Source: an uncultured Clostridia bacterium
GTDB lineage: Bacteria; Bacillota; Clostridia; Christensenellales; CAG-314
Length of the DNA: 10,715 nt
Reading direction: 5' to 3'
NCBI GenBank assembly: GCA_934177025.1
Contig: CAKPPA010000027.1
Coordinates: 1 to 10,715, forward strand
The notes beneath the pieces were generated by a model that saw only the letters and a list, made by a program, of their open reading frames with translations, made no database searches and was not told the DNA's origin. Position numbers and translations under genes: made by a program. Positions 1-7,231 of the stretch are shown here, in pieces; the stretch's first letter is position 1, and each line of letters begins with the position of its first letter.

Positions 1-2969
1 GCCGTAAACGGAATGGAGTACGTTTTGGATTCGCCGTTTTCCTTCGAAATCGTAACTTCGCGTTTGGACGCCTCCTCCGAAACGAACACTTTGCCCTTGA
101 TTTCACTTAAAATCGCAACCCCTTTCGGTCGACGTGCTTCGAACAATTCCTCGATACGCGGCAAACCTTGCGTGATATCGTCGCCCGTAGCGACACCGCC
201 CGTATGGAAGGTACGCATCGTTAACTGCGTGCCCGGTTCGCCGATGGACTGCGCCGCAATGACGCCGACGGCTTCGCCTAAGGAAACAGGCTTACCCGTT
301 GCCATGTTTTTGCCGTAACATTTTGCGCAAACGCCTTGTTTGCTGCGGCAAGTTAAAATCGTACGTACGTACACACGGGTAATGCCCGCTTTTTCGATTT
401 CGACGGCTTTGTCGTCCGTAATCATGGTGTCGGCAGGGACCAGCACTTCGCCCGTTTCCGGATGCACTACCGGATCGATCGTGTATTTTCCTGCGATACG
501 GTCGGACAGTTTTTCGATAATTTCTTCCTTTTTGTCCCCCGTGAATGCGGAAACCCACGTGCCTTGCGCTTTGCCGCCGTGGCAACAATCCTCCTCACGA
601 ACGATAACGTCCTGCGCTACGTCAACCAAACGACGCGTCAAGTATCCCGAGTCCGCCGTTTTTAACGCGGTATCCGCCAAACCTTTTCGTCCGCCGTGGG
701 AGGAAATGAAGTATTCCAACACCGTTAAGCCCTCACGGAAGCATGCCTTAACCGGCAATTCGATGGTTTTACCCGAAGGATCCGACATCAATCCGCGCAT
801 ACCGGACAACTGACGAATTTGGTTCATGTTACCGCGGGCACCGGAGTTCGCCATCATCCAAATCGGGTTGAACTTCGTCAACGTGGTTTTCAGCTTGTCC
901 GTTACTTCGTCCGTCGCTACTTTCCAAGTTTCAACAACCTGTTTGTAGCGTTCGTTGTCGGTAATGAGACCCATGTTGTACAAATCCTCGATTTCGATAA
1001 CCTTTGCTTCCGCCTTGTGCAGAATTTCCGGTTTTTCCTGCGGGATTGCCATATCGAACACGCTTGCCGTAATTGCACCGATGGTGCTGTACTTGTAACC
1101 CAAAGATTTGATTGCATCCAGCACTTCCGCCGTTTTTGTGGTGCCTTTCAGTTTGAAGCAGCGTTCCACAATTTGGCTCAATTGCTTTTTGCCTACCAAA
1201 AATTCGATTTCGTTTTTTAAATAATCTTCCTTCGTTTTCCGTTCCGTAAACCCTAAGTCCTGCGGAATGGCTTCGTTGAAGATGATTCTGCCGACGGTCG
1301 TGCGAATGATGCCGGAGATTTTTTCGCCTTCCGCCATTTTTTCCACACGAATGTTGACGACGGATTGCAATTCGATTTCGCCGTTTTCGTACGCCATAAT
1401 GGCTTCGTCGGGACTACTGAAGTAGCGGCCTTCGCCTTTTGCACCTTCGCGATCGATCGTGAGGTAGTAACTACCCATGACCATATCCTGCGTCGGCGAA
1501 ACCACCGGTTTTCCGTCGGAAAGTTTTAAAATGTTGTTGCTTGCCATCATCAGATAGCGCGCTTCCGTTTGCGCCTCGACGGACAGCGGTACGTGTACTG
1601 CCATTTGGTCGCCGTCGAAGTCCGCGTTGAATGCGGTACAAGCCAACGGGTGCAGTTTTAACGCACGTCCCTCGATTAACACCGGTTCGAATGCCTGAAT
1701 GGACAGGCGGTGCAGCGTCGGCGCACGGTTCAACATTACCGGATGGTCCTTAATGACCTCCTCGAGTACGTCCCAAACCTTGGAGTCTGCGCGTTCGATA
1801 CGACGTTTTGCACTTTTAATGTTGTGGCAGAGGTTCATTTCCACCAATTTTTTCATTACAAACGGTTTAAACAGTTCCAGAGCCATTTCCTTCGGCAAAC
1901 CGCACTGATGTAATTTCAGTTCCGGACCGACGACGATAACGGAACGACCGGAATAGTCGACACGTTTTCCGAGTAGGTTTTGACGGAAACGACCTTGTTT
2001 TCCGCGCAGTAAGCCCGAAAGAGACTTCAATTCGCGGTTGCCTGCACCGCTGACGGCTTTGCCGCGACGGCCGTTGTCGATTAATCCGTCCACCGCTTCC
2101 TGCAACATACGTTTTTCGTTGCGGATGATGATGTCCGGCGCATTGATTTCGATGAGTTTTTTCAACCGATTGTTACGGTTGATGACACGACGATACAAAT
2201 CGTTCAGGTCGCTGGTGGCGAATCGACCGCCGTCCAACTGCACCATCGGGCGAAGTTCCGGCGGGATGACCGGCAGTACGTCCAAAATCATCCATTCCGG
2301 ACGGTTGCCGGATTTACGGAATGCCTCCACGATTTCGATGCGCTTAATCGCACGCATCCGTTTTTGGCTGCTGGATTTTTCGATGATTTCCTTCAGTTCC
2401 TTGGATTCCTTTTCCAAGTCGATTTCCATCAAAAGTTCCTTAATGGCTTCGCCGCCCATGCCGACGCGGAAACTACGTTCGCCGTAAAGTTCCACCGCAT
2501 CGTGATACTCCTTGTCGTTTAACACCTGTTTTTTGAGTAGCGGCGTATCTTTCGGGTCCAGCACGATGAAACTGCTGTAGTACAGCACTTGTTCCAGCAC
2601 TTTCGGCGAAATGTCGAGTAAAAGCCCCATGCGGCTCGGAACGCCGCGGAAATACCAAATGTGGCTGACCGGCGTTGCAAGTTCGATGTGCCCCATGCGT
2701 TCGCGACGCACTTTGGCTTTGGTCACTTCCACGCCGCACTTGTCGCAAATGACGCCTTTGTAACGAATTCTTTTGTATTTTCCGCAATGGCATTCCCAGT
2801 CCTTCGTCGGCCCGAAAATGCGTTCGCAGAACAAACCGTCGCGTTCCGGTTTTTGCGTACGGTAGTTGATTGTTTCCGGTTTCGTTACTTCCCCATAAGA
2901 CCATTCGCGGATCTTTTCCGGAGACGCAATCCCTATTTGAATGGAATCGAAATTGTTTAGTTCAAACAT
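1..2969 (-). CDS. rpoC: DNA-directed RNA polymerase subunit beta' (RpoC), C-terminus cut by window edge
   Basis: Largest catalytic subunit of RNA polymerase; with RpoB it forms the active-site cleft. I see 989 residues without an in-frame stop; the C-terminus lies beyond position 1. The protein begins MFELNNFDSIQIGIASPEKI. The N-terminal zinc site is C60, C62, C75 and C78. The absolutely conserved NADFDGD motif is residues 448-454 (positions 1608-1628), whose D450, D452 and D454 bind the catalytic Mg2+. The bridge helix (SGARGNMNQIRQLSGMRG) lies around residues 708-725. The second zinc site has C874, C881 and C884, plus C795 or C796 as the fourth ligand. The trigger loop (QLTMRTFHTGG) holds M918, R919 and H922. 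It continues directly into GVATGDDITQGLPRIEELF, so the E. coli SI3 insertion is absent, as in Gram-positive bacteria. The start is fixed by an AGGAGGG site at 2974-2980 that overlaps the rpoB stop, so the two genes are co-transcribed and probably translationally coupled. Confidence 0.98.
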   Translation of the reverse strand, partial: MFELNNFDSIQIGIASPEKIREWSYGEVTKPETINYRTQKPERDGLFCERIFGPTKDWECHCGKYKRIRYKGVICDKCGVEVTKAKVRRERMGHIELATPVSHIWYFRGVPSRMGLLLDISPKVLEQVLYYSSFIVLDPKDTPLLKKQVLNDKEYHDAVELYGERSFRVGMGGEAIKELLMEIDLEKESKELKEIIEKSSSQKRMRAIKRIEIVEAFRKSGNRPEWMILDVLPVIPPELRPMVQLDGGRFATSDLNDLYRRVINRNNRLKKLIEINAPDIIIRNEKRMLQEAVDGLIDNGRRGKAVSGAGNRELKSLSGLLRGKQGRFRQNLLGKRVDYSGRSVIVVGPELKLHQCGLPKEMALELFKPFVMKKLVEMNLCHNIKSAKRRIERADSKVWDVLEEVIKDHPVMLNRAPTLHRLSIQAFEPVLIEGRALKLHPLACTAFNADFDGDQMAVHVPLSVEAQTEARYLMMASNNILKLSDGKPVVSPTQDMVMGSYYLTIDREGAKGEGRYFSSPDEAIMAYENGEIELQSVVNIRVEKMAEGEKISGIIRTTVGRIIFNEAIPQDLGFTERKTKEDYLKNEIEFLVGKKQLSQIVERCFKLKGTTKTAEVLDAIKSLGYKYSTIGAITASVFDMAIPQEKPEILHKAEAKVIEIEDLYNMGLITDNERYKQVVETWKVATDEVTDKLKTTLTKFNPIWMMANSGARGNMNQIRQLSGMRGLMSDPSGKTIELPVKACFREGLTVLEYFISSHGGRKGLADTALKTADSGYLTRRLVDVAQDVIVREEDCCHGGKAQGTWVSAFTGDKKEEIIEKLSDRIAGKYTIDPVVHPETGEVLVPADTMITDDKAVEIEKAGITRVYVRTILTCRSKQGVCAKCYGKNMATGKPVSLGEAVGVIAAQSIGEPGTQLTMRTFHTGGVATGDDITQGLPRIEELFEARRPKGVAILSEIKGKVFVSEEASKREVTISKENGESKTYSIPFT

Positions 2970-2978
2970 GCTTCCCTC

Positions 2979-5900
2979 CTAAAACAACTTCTCGTCGTCA
3001 TCGTCGCTCTTAAGGAAATCCTCAAGATCATCGTCGTCGTCAAAAGAGAAGTCCTCTTCCTCGATCGGCGTCGTTTCGTCCTTATCCTCGTCGTCGCTGT
3101 CGAACAGGTCGCTGAGGTCAAACGCATTGTCGTCCGCCTCGTCCGTAAAGCGGAATCCGTCGGACAACTCGGCGCCGTCCGCCTCGAATTTGAGATCCAC
3201 TTCCTGCTTCGGTTCGTCGCGCAACGTTGCTTCCAACAAATCCTTTTCGTCGTCCAAATCCTCGCCGACAAAAATTTCTTCCTTGTCCTCGCTGAGCACT
3301 TTGACGTCCAACGCCAATGCCTGCAATTCCTTAATTAACACCTTGAAGGATTCCGGAATGCCCGGTTCGGCAATGTTTTCGCCTTTGACGATGGCTTCGT
3401 AGGTTTTGACACGCCCCGTCACGTCGTCGGACTTGATGGTCAAAATTTCCTGCAACACGTTTGCCGCGCCGTACGCTTCCAATGCCCACACTTCCATTTC
3501 ACCGAAACGCTGTCCGCCGAATTGCGCTTTTCCGCCCAAAGGCTGTTGCGTCACAAGGCTGTACGGACCGGTGCTACGCGCGTGGATTTTGTCGTCGACC
3601 AAGTGAATGAGTTTTAACATGTACATTTGTCCGACGGTAACGCGGTTTTCAAACGGTTTGCCCGTGCGGCCGTCGTACAACACGACTTTGCCGTCCACTT
3701 CGCCCGTTTCCGGATTCGTTAAGCAATTTTGTTCGAACAGTTCGCGGATATCCTGCTCCGTCGCGCCGTCGAAGACCGGTGTTTCCACCTTCCAGCCGAG
3801 CATTTTTGCCACAAGTCCCAAGTGGACTTCCAGCACCTGCCCGATGTTCATACGGCTCGGCACGCCCAACGGGTTCAGCACGATTTGCAGTGGCGTTCCG
3901 TCCTCCATAAACGGCATATCCTCCTCCGGCAAAATGCGGCTGATGACACCTTTGTTTCCGTGACGGCCTGCCATTTTGTCGCCGATGGAGATTTTACGTT
4001 TTTGTGCAATGTACACACGCACGAGTTTGTTGACGCCCGGATCGAGTTCGTCCTTGTTCTCCCGCGTGAAGATTTTGACGTCGACGACAATGCCGCCTTC
4101 GCCGTTCGGCACACGTAACGACGTGTCGCGCACTTCGCGTGCCTTTTCGCTGAAGATCGCACGCAAAAGCCGTTCCTCCGGCGTCAGTTCCGTTTCGCCC
4201 TTCGGCGTAACTTTGCCGACCAAAATGTCGCCCGGACGCGCTTCCGCACCGATGCGGATGATGCCGTCCTCGTCGAGATCCTTCAACGCTTCCTCCCCGA
4301 CGTTCGGGATGTCGCGCGTGATTTCCTCCGGCCCGAGTTTCGTATCCCGCGTTTCGATTTCGTGCTCCTCGATGTGAATCGACGTGAACACGTCCTCCTT
4401 CACGAGTTTTTCGGAAATTAGGATAGCATCCTCGTAGTTGTAGCCTTCCCACGACATGAAGCCGATGAGAATGTTACGTCCCAATGCGAGTTCGCCGCCT
4501 TCCGTTGCAGGGCCGTCCGCCAAAACTTCGCCTTTTTTCACAACGTCGCCCACGCTGACAATCGGTTTTTGATTGATGCAGGTGCCGTTGTTGGAACGCA
4601 GGAATTTTTTCAGGAAGTACTCCTCCTTTTCCCCGTCCGCTTTTTTGAGTTCGATGCGATCCGCCGATACCGCGGTAACCACACCGTCGTTTTTCGCAAT
4701 GATCATAACGCCGCTGTCGTAAGCAATGCGATGCTCGATGCCCGTTGCGACAATCGGTGCTTCCGGCTTAATGAGAGGCACTGCCTGACGCTGCATGTTC
4801 GAACCCATGAGCGCACGGTTCGTGTCGTCGTTTTCCAAAAACGGAATCAAGCTCGTTGCCACGGAAACCAACTGTTTCGGGCTGACGTCCATGTAGTCGA
4901 CCATTTCGCGCGGATATTCCGCAATTTTTTCCCTTTCGCGGCAGGTAACGCGGGCACTTGCGAAGTAGCCGTTTTCGTCCAACGCTTCGTTTGCCTGCGC
5001 GACAATGTAATTGTCCTCCTCGTCCGCTGCGAGGTAGTCGATTTGATTCGTAACTTTTTTGTTGACTTTGTCCACCCTGCGGTACGGCGACTCGATGAAG
5101 CCGTACTCATTAATACGCGCGTACGTTGCCAAGGAGGAAATTAAGCCGATGTTTTGACCTTCCGGCGTTTCGATCGGGCACATTCTGCCATAGTGGGAGT
5201 GGTGAACGTCACGCACTTCGAAGGTTGCGCGTTCGCGGTTGAGTCCCCCTGGACCCAAAGCGGAAAGTTTCCGTTTGTGCGTCAGTTCCGCAATCGGGTT
5301 GGACTGATCCATAAACTGCGACAACTGGGAGGAACCGAAAAATTCCTTAATGGCACTGGTCACCGGACGAACGTTGACAAGTCCTTCCGGCGTTGCTTTG
5401 TCGATATCCGTCGTTGCCATGCGTTCGCGAATGACGCGCTCCAACCGCGCGACACCCACACGGAATTGATTTTGCAACAATTCCCCTACGCTGCGCACAC
5501 GGCGGTTGCCCAAGTGGTCGATGTTGTCGACCGAGCCTAAGCCGTAAGCAAGGTTTAAGTTGTAGCTGACGGAAGCAATGATGTCCTCCCGCGTGATGTG
5601 CTTCGGCACCAACAAGTCGGAATTTTCCTTAATTTGACCGAGCGTTTCCTCCACGGATAAGCCCAGCGAAAGGATTCCGTTCAATTCGTCCAAATTGACG
5701 AATTCGAGAATGCCGTACTTTTTGAAATCGACGTTTTGGTACGCTTCGTCCTTGCGGGAAAGATAGTAACGAATGTCCACCGTGTTGTTTCCGATAACTT
5801 TTACGTCCTTTCCGTTTGCGTTAATCAAAACTTCGTTAATGCCGCCGTGTTGAATTGCGTACGCCGCTTCCGCCGAAATGATTTCGCCGGCTTTGACAAG

Positions 5901-6803
5901 CACGGCTCCGTCCAGCGTGATATCCGAAAATGCCGTTTGCCCTTTGATGCGGTTTGCCAACGACAGTTTTTTGTTGAATTTGTAGCGTCCGACGCGTGCA
6001 AGGTCGTAACGACGTGCGTCGAACAGCAAATCGTGCAGTTGCTTCCGAATGGATTCGTCCGTCGGAATTTCGCCCGGACGCAACCGTTTGTAAAGTTCGA
6101 TAAGTCCTTCCCGCTCGCTGTGGCTCGTATCCTTAACGAACGTGGTTTTTAACATTTCGTCGTCGTGGAAAACGTTTAAAATTTCCTCGTCCGTACCGAG
6201 TCCGATGGCACGCAACAACACCGTTGCCGGCAATTTACGATTGCGGTCCACGTGCACCCAAAGGACGCCTGCCGCATCCTGCACGAATTCCAACCATGCA
6301 CCACGGTTCGGAATTACCGTTGTGTCGTAAAGATTTTTTCCGGTTTTGTCCAGGTTTTTCGCTGCATACACGCCCGGGGAACGTACCAACTGCGACACCA
6401 CGACGCGCTCCGCGCCGTTGATGATGAAGCTGCCGTTGTCCGTCATTAAAGGGAAATCCCCCATAAAGACTTCGTGATCCTGCATTTCGCCCGTATCTTT
6501 CCGAATCAGTCTCACTTTCACCTTCAGAGGACTGGAATATGTCGCGTCCCTTACTCTGCATTCCGCTTCCGACATTTTCGGCTGCGCGTCAAACGTGTGC
6601 TCCAAAAAATGCAGTTCGAAGTGTCCGCTGTAGTCCTCGATGGGAGAAAAATCATCGAATACTTCACGGATGCCGTCCTTAATGAAAACGTCGTAGGAGT
6701 TTTTCTGCACTTCGATGAGATTCGGAATTTTCAGAACTTCTTCGATGCGGGAAAAACTTTTCCGTTCCCGTTTTCCATACTTCACTGTTCGAATTTGAGC
6801 CAT
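2979..6803 (-). CDS. rpoB: DNA-directed RNA polymerase subunit beta (RpoB)
   Basis: Second large subunit of RNA polymerase; binds downstream DNA and the nascent RNA and carries the rifampicin pocket. Complete, 1274 aa. Conserved segments in order: MTDNGSFIINGAERVVVSQL (residues 120-139); rifampicin cluster I, residues 490-521, with D499, H509 and S514 (E. coli D516, H526, S531); cluster II PIETPEGQNIGLI (543-555); the active-site GYNYEDAIL (787-795); GDKMAGRHGNKG with K943 and K951 (E. coli K1065 and K1073); and the C-terminal GGKAQFGGQRFGEMEVWALE (1090-1109). Start: AAGGAGA at 6811-6817 lies 7 nt before the ATG and the N-terminus is typical of the family. Two oddities: K512 replaces the usual arginine of E. 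coli R529, and after about residue 1171 there is a tail of roughly 100 residues, nearly half Asp or Glu, ending in KLF. No rplL gene precedes it; the neighbour across the gap is divergent rqcP. Confidence 0.99.
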   Translation of the reverse strand: MAQIRTVKYGKRERKSFSRIEEVLKIPNLIEVQKNSYDVFIKDGIREVFDDFSPIEDYSGHFELHFLEHTFDAQPKMSEAECRVRDATYSSPLKVKVRLIRKDTGEMQDHEVFMGDFPLMTDNGSFIINGAERVVVSQLVRSPGVYAAKNLDKTGKNLYDTTVIPNRGAWLEFVQDAAGVLWVHVDRNRKLPATVLLRAIGLGTDEEILNVFHDDEMLKTTFVKDTSHSEREGLIELYKRLRPGEIPTDESIRKQLHDLLFDARRYDLARVGRYKFNKKLSLANRIKGQTAFSDITLDGAVLVKAGEIISAEAAYAIQHGGINEVLINANGKDVKVIGNNTVDIRYYLSRKDEAYQNVDFKKYGILEFVNLDELNGILSLGLSVEETLGQIKENSDLLVPKHITREDIIASVSYNLNLAYGLGSVDNIDHLGNRRVRSVGELLQNQFRVGVARLERVIRERMATTDIDKATPEGLVNVRPVTSAIKEFFGSSQLSQFMDQSNPIAELTHKRKLSALGPGGLNRERATFEVRDVHHSHYGRMCPIETPEGQNIGLISSLATYARINEYGFIESPYRRVDKVNKKVTNQIDYLAADEEDNYIVAQANEALDENGYFASARVTCREREKIAEYPREMVDYMDVSPKQLVSVATSLIPFLENDDTNRALMGSNMQRQAVPLIKPEAPIVATGIEHRIAYDSGVMIIAKNDGVVTAVSADRIELKKADGEKEEYFLKKFLRSNNGTCINQKPIVSVGDVVKKGEVLADGPATEGGELALGRNILIGFMSWEGYNYEDAILISEKLVKEDVFTSIHIEEHEIETRDTKLGPEEITRDIPNVGEEALKDLDEDGIIRIGAEARPGDILVGKVTPKGETELTPEERLLRAIFSEKAREVRDTSLRVPNGEGGIVVDVKIFTRENKDELDPGVNKLVRVYIAQKRKISIGDKMAGRHGNKGVISRILPEEDMPFMEDGTPLQIVLNPLGVPSRMNIGQVLEVHLGLVAKMLGWKVETPVFDGATEQDIRELFEQNCLTNPETGEVDGKVVLYDGRTGKPFENRVTVGQMYMLKLIHLVDDKIHARSTGPYSLVTQQPLGGKAQFGGQRFGEMEVWALEAYGAANVLQEILTIKSDDVTGRVKTYEAIVKGENIAEPGIPESFKVLIKELQALALDVKVLSEDKEEIFVGEDLDDEKDLLEATLRDEPKQEVDLKFEADGAELSDGFRFTDEADDNAFDLSDLFDSDDEDKDETTPIEEEDFSFDDDDDLEDFLKSDDDDEKLF

Positions 6804-6864
6804 TTACTCGTCTCCTTAAAAAGTTGTAAATTTTTGTGAAAATAATCTTGCAAAATTCATTTAA

Positions 6865-6878
6865 ATAGTGTACACTAT
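6865..6878. promoter_or_regulatory. 14-bp perfect palindrome in the rpoB leader (possible operator)
   Basis: ATAGTGTACACTAT reads the same on both strands, with the axis between 6871 and 6872. It lies 61-75 bp upstream of the rpoB ATG, downstream of the candidate rpoB start site. Perfect dyads of this size commonly bind dimeric repressors, but I recognise no specific operator consensus. It also overlaps a weak rightward -10-like TACACT. The symmetry is directly visible; the function is inference. Confidence 0.4.
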
Positions 6879-6884
6879 GCCAAA

Positions 6885-6952
6885 CAGCAAAATTACCCAC
6901 AAAAAGGAAGGATTTTCACCGTCATTTTCAGCAAAAAAAGTGCTTTTTGCTG
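6885..6952 (-). promoter_or_regulatory. Structured part of rpoB leader with alternative hairpin partners
   Basis: On the plus strand CAGCAAAAA (6929-6937) and TTTTTGCTG (6944-6952) form a perfect 9-bp stem with a 6-nt loop. A second copy, CAGCAAAA, lies at 6885-6892 and could also pair with TTTTGCTG at 6945-6952. In the leftward rpoB leader RNA the first arm therefore has two possible partners, a proximal and a distal one. No T tract follows the hairpin in either direction, so it is not an intrinsic terminator. A regulatory role is inference. Confidence 0.4.
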
Positions 6953-6978
6953 ATATTACGGCATTATTGCATTTAATT

Positions 6979-7007
6979 ATATTATCATACTGTCGTTTAA
7001 CCGTCAA
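6979..7007 (-). promoter_or_regulatory. Candidate sigma-A promoter of rpoB-rpoC
   Basis: Reading leftward, TTGACG (7002-7007; 5 of 6 to the -35 consensus) is followed by a 17-bp spacer and TAATAT (6979-6984; 4 of 6 to the -10 consensus). The -10 is preceded by TGA (6985-6987), an extended -10 element. Transcription would begin near 6972, giving a leader of about 169 nt before the rpoB ATG. A perfect TATAAT at 6976-6981 overlaps it but would need a 20-bp spacer. This is the best match I find upstream of rpoB. Further transcription cannot come from a ribosomal protein operon here, because the upstream gene is divergent. Confidence 0.6.
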
Positions 7008-7037
7008 CGCTTTTTCCTACGGAAAAGCGTTTTTTTT
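7006..7037 (+). terminator. Terminator-like hairpin with T tract, rightward
   Basis: AACGCTTTTTCC (7006-7017) pairs with GGAAAAGCGTT (7021-7031) with one bulged T and a TAC loop, and six further T residues follow (7032-7037). It has the form of a rho-independent terminator for plus-strand transcription, yet no plus-strand gene precedes it. Its left end overlaps the -35 box of the rpoB promoter, so it may instead be incidental or block antisense transcription towards rqcP. Confidence 0.45.
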
Positions 7038-7111
7038 GGGCTTTCTTTCGAAAATAAGGAAAAACGGATCGTTTTAACCGACTTACGCCGTTTTGCCTCT
7101 CTTTTGCCGTT

Positions 7112-7140
7112 CGGCGTTTTTCAAAAAACGCCGCTTTTTC
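7112..7140 (+). terminator. Second terminator-like hairpin, rightward
   Basis: CGGCGTTTTT (7112-7121) is perfectly complementary to AAAAACGCCG (7124-7133), leaving a CA centre (in RNA probably a 4-nt loop with 9 pairs). CTTTTTC follows (7134-7140). The T-rich side is to the right only, so it favours plus-strand termination. As with the hairpin at 7006-7037, no gene to its left needs it; it would insulate the rqcP promoter from upstream transcription. Confidence 0.4.
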
Positions 7141-7197
7141 CTTAGCCGCTATGGCAATCCCTTTCCCCCTTTCATCGGGACGGTTTTGAAAAAAAAG

Positions 7198-7225
7198 TTT
7201 ACTTTCGGCAAAACTCCTGTATAAT
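7198..7225 (+). promoter_or_regulatory. Promoter of rqcP-ispDF, positioned for a leaderless mRNA
   Basis: A perfect TATAAT -10 box (7220-7225) follows TTTACT (7198-7203; 4 of 6 to the -35 consensus) with a 16-bp spacer. The rqcP ATG starts at 7232, seven bases after the -10 box, which is where transcription normally begins. No Shine-Dalgarno sequence precedes the ATG; the nearest such string, CTCCT, is in the complementary sense. Confidence 0.65.
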
Positions 7226-7231
7226 AAAACC

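Larger units (their letters stand above)
6804..7231. other. Divergent intergenic region between rpoB and rqcP
   Basis: 428 bp, AT-rich, without a credible gene. It holds, from left to right, the rpoB ribosome binding site, a 14-bp palindrome (6865-6878), repeated CAGCAAAA elements with a 9-bp hairpin (6885-6952), a candidate rpoB promoter (6979-7007), a bulged hairpin with a T tract (7006-7037), a 10-bp hairpin followed by a T-rich run (7112-7140), and the rqcP promoter (7198-7225). Short open frames here (for example 6868-7077 on the plus strand) lack ribosome binding sites and have low-complexity translations. Each element is described separately. Confidence 0.8.

Noticed and set aside
1..2969. 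Possible intein, insertion or frameshift in rpoC
   Set aside because: I read the frame through most of its length without finding a stop; the NADFDGD and trigger-loop motifs are 470 residues apart, very close to the E. coli spacing.
2990..3170. GTC-rich low-complexity DNA as a possible tandem repeat
   Set aside because: It is explained by Asp codons of the acidic RpoB tail and has no regular repeat unit.
6679..6900. Minus-strand open frame of 73 codons over the rpoB start
   Set aside because: It overlaps the conserved N-terminus of RpoB in a different frame and has no ribosome binding site.
6868..7077. Small plus-strand open frame of 69 codons in the intergenic region
   Set aside because: No ribosome binding site, a GTG start inside the palindrome, a low-complexity product, and it crosses the rpoB promoter and a hairpin.
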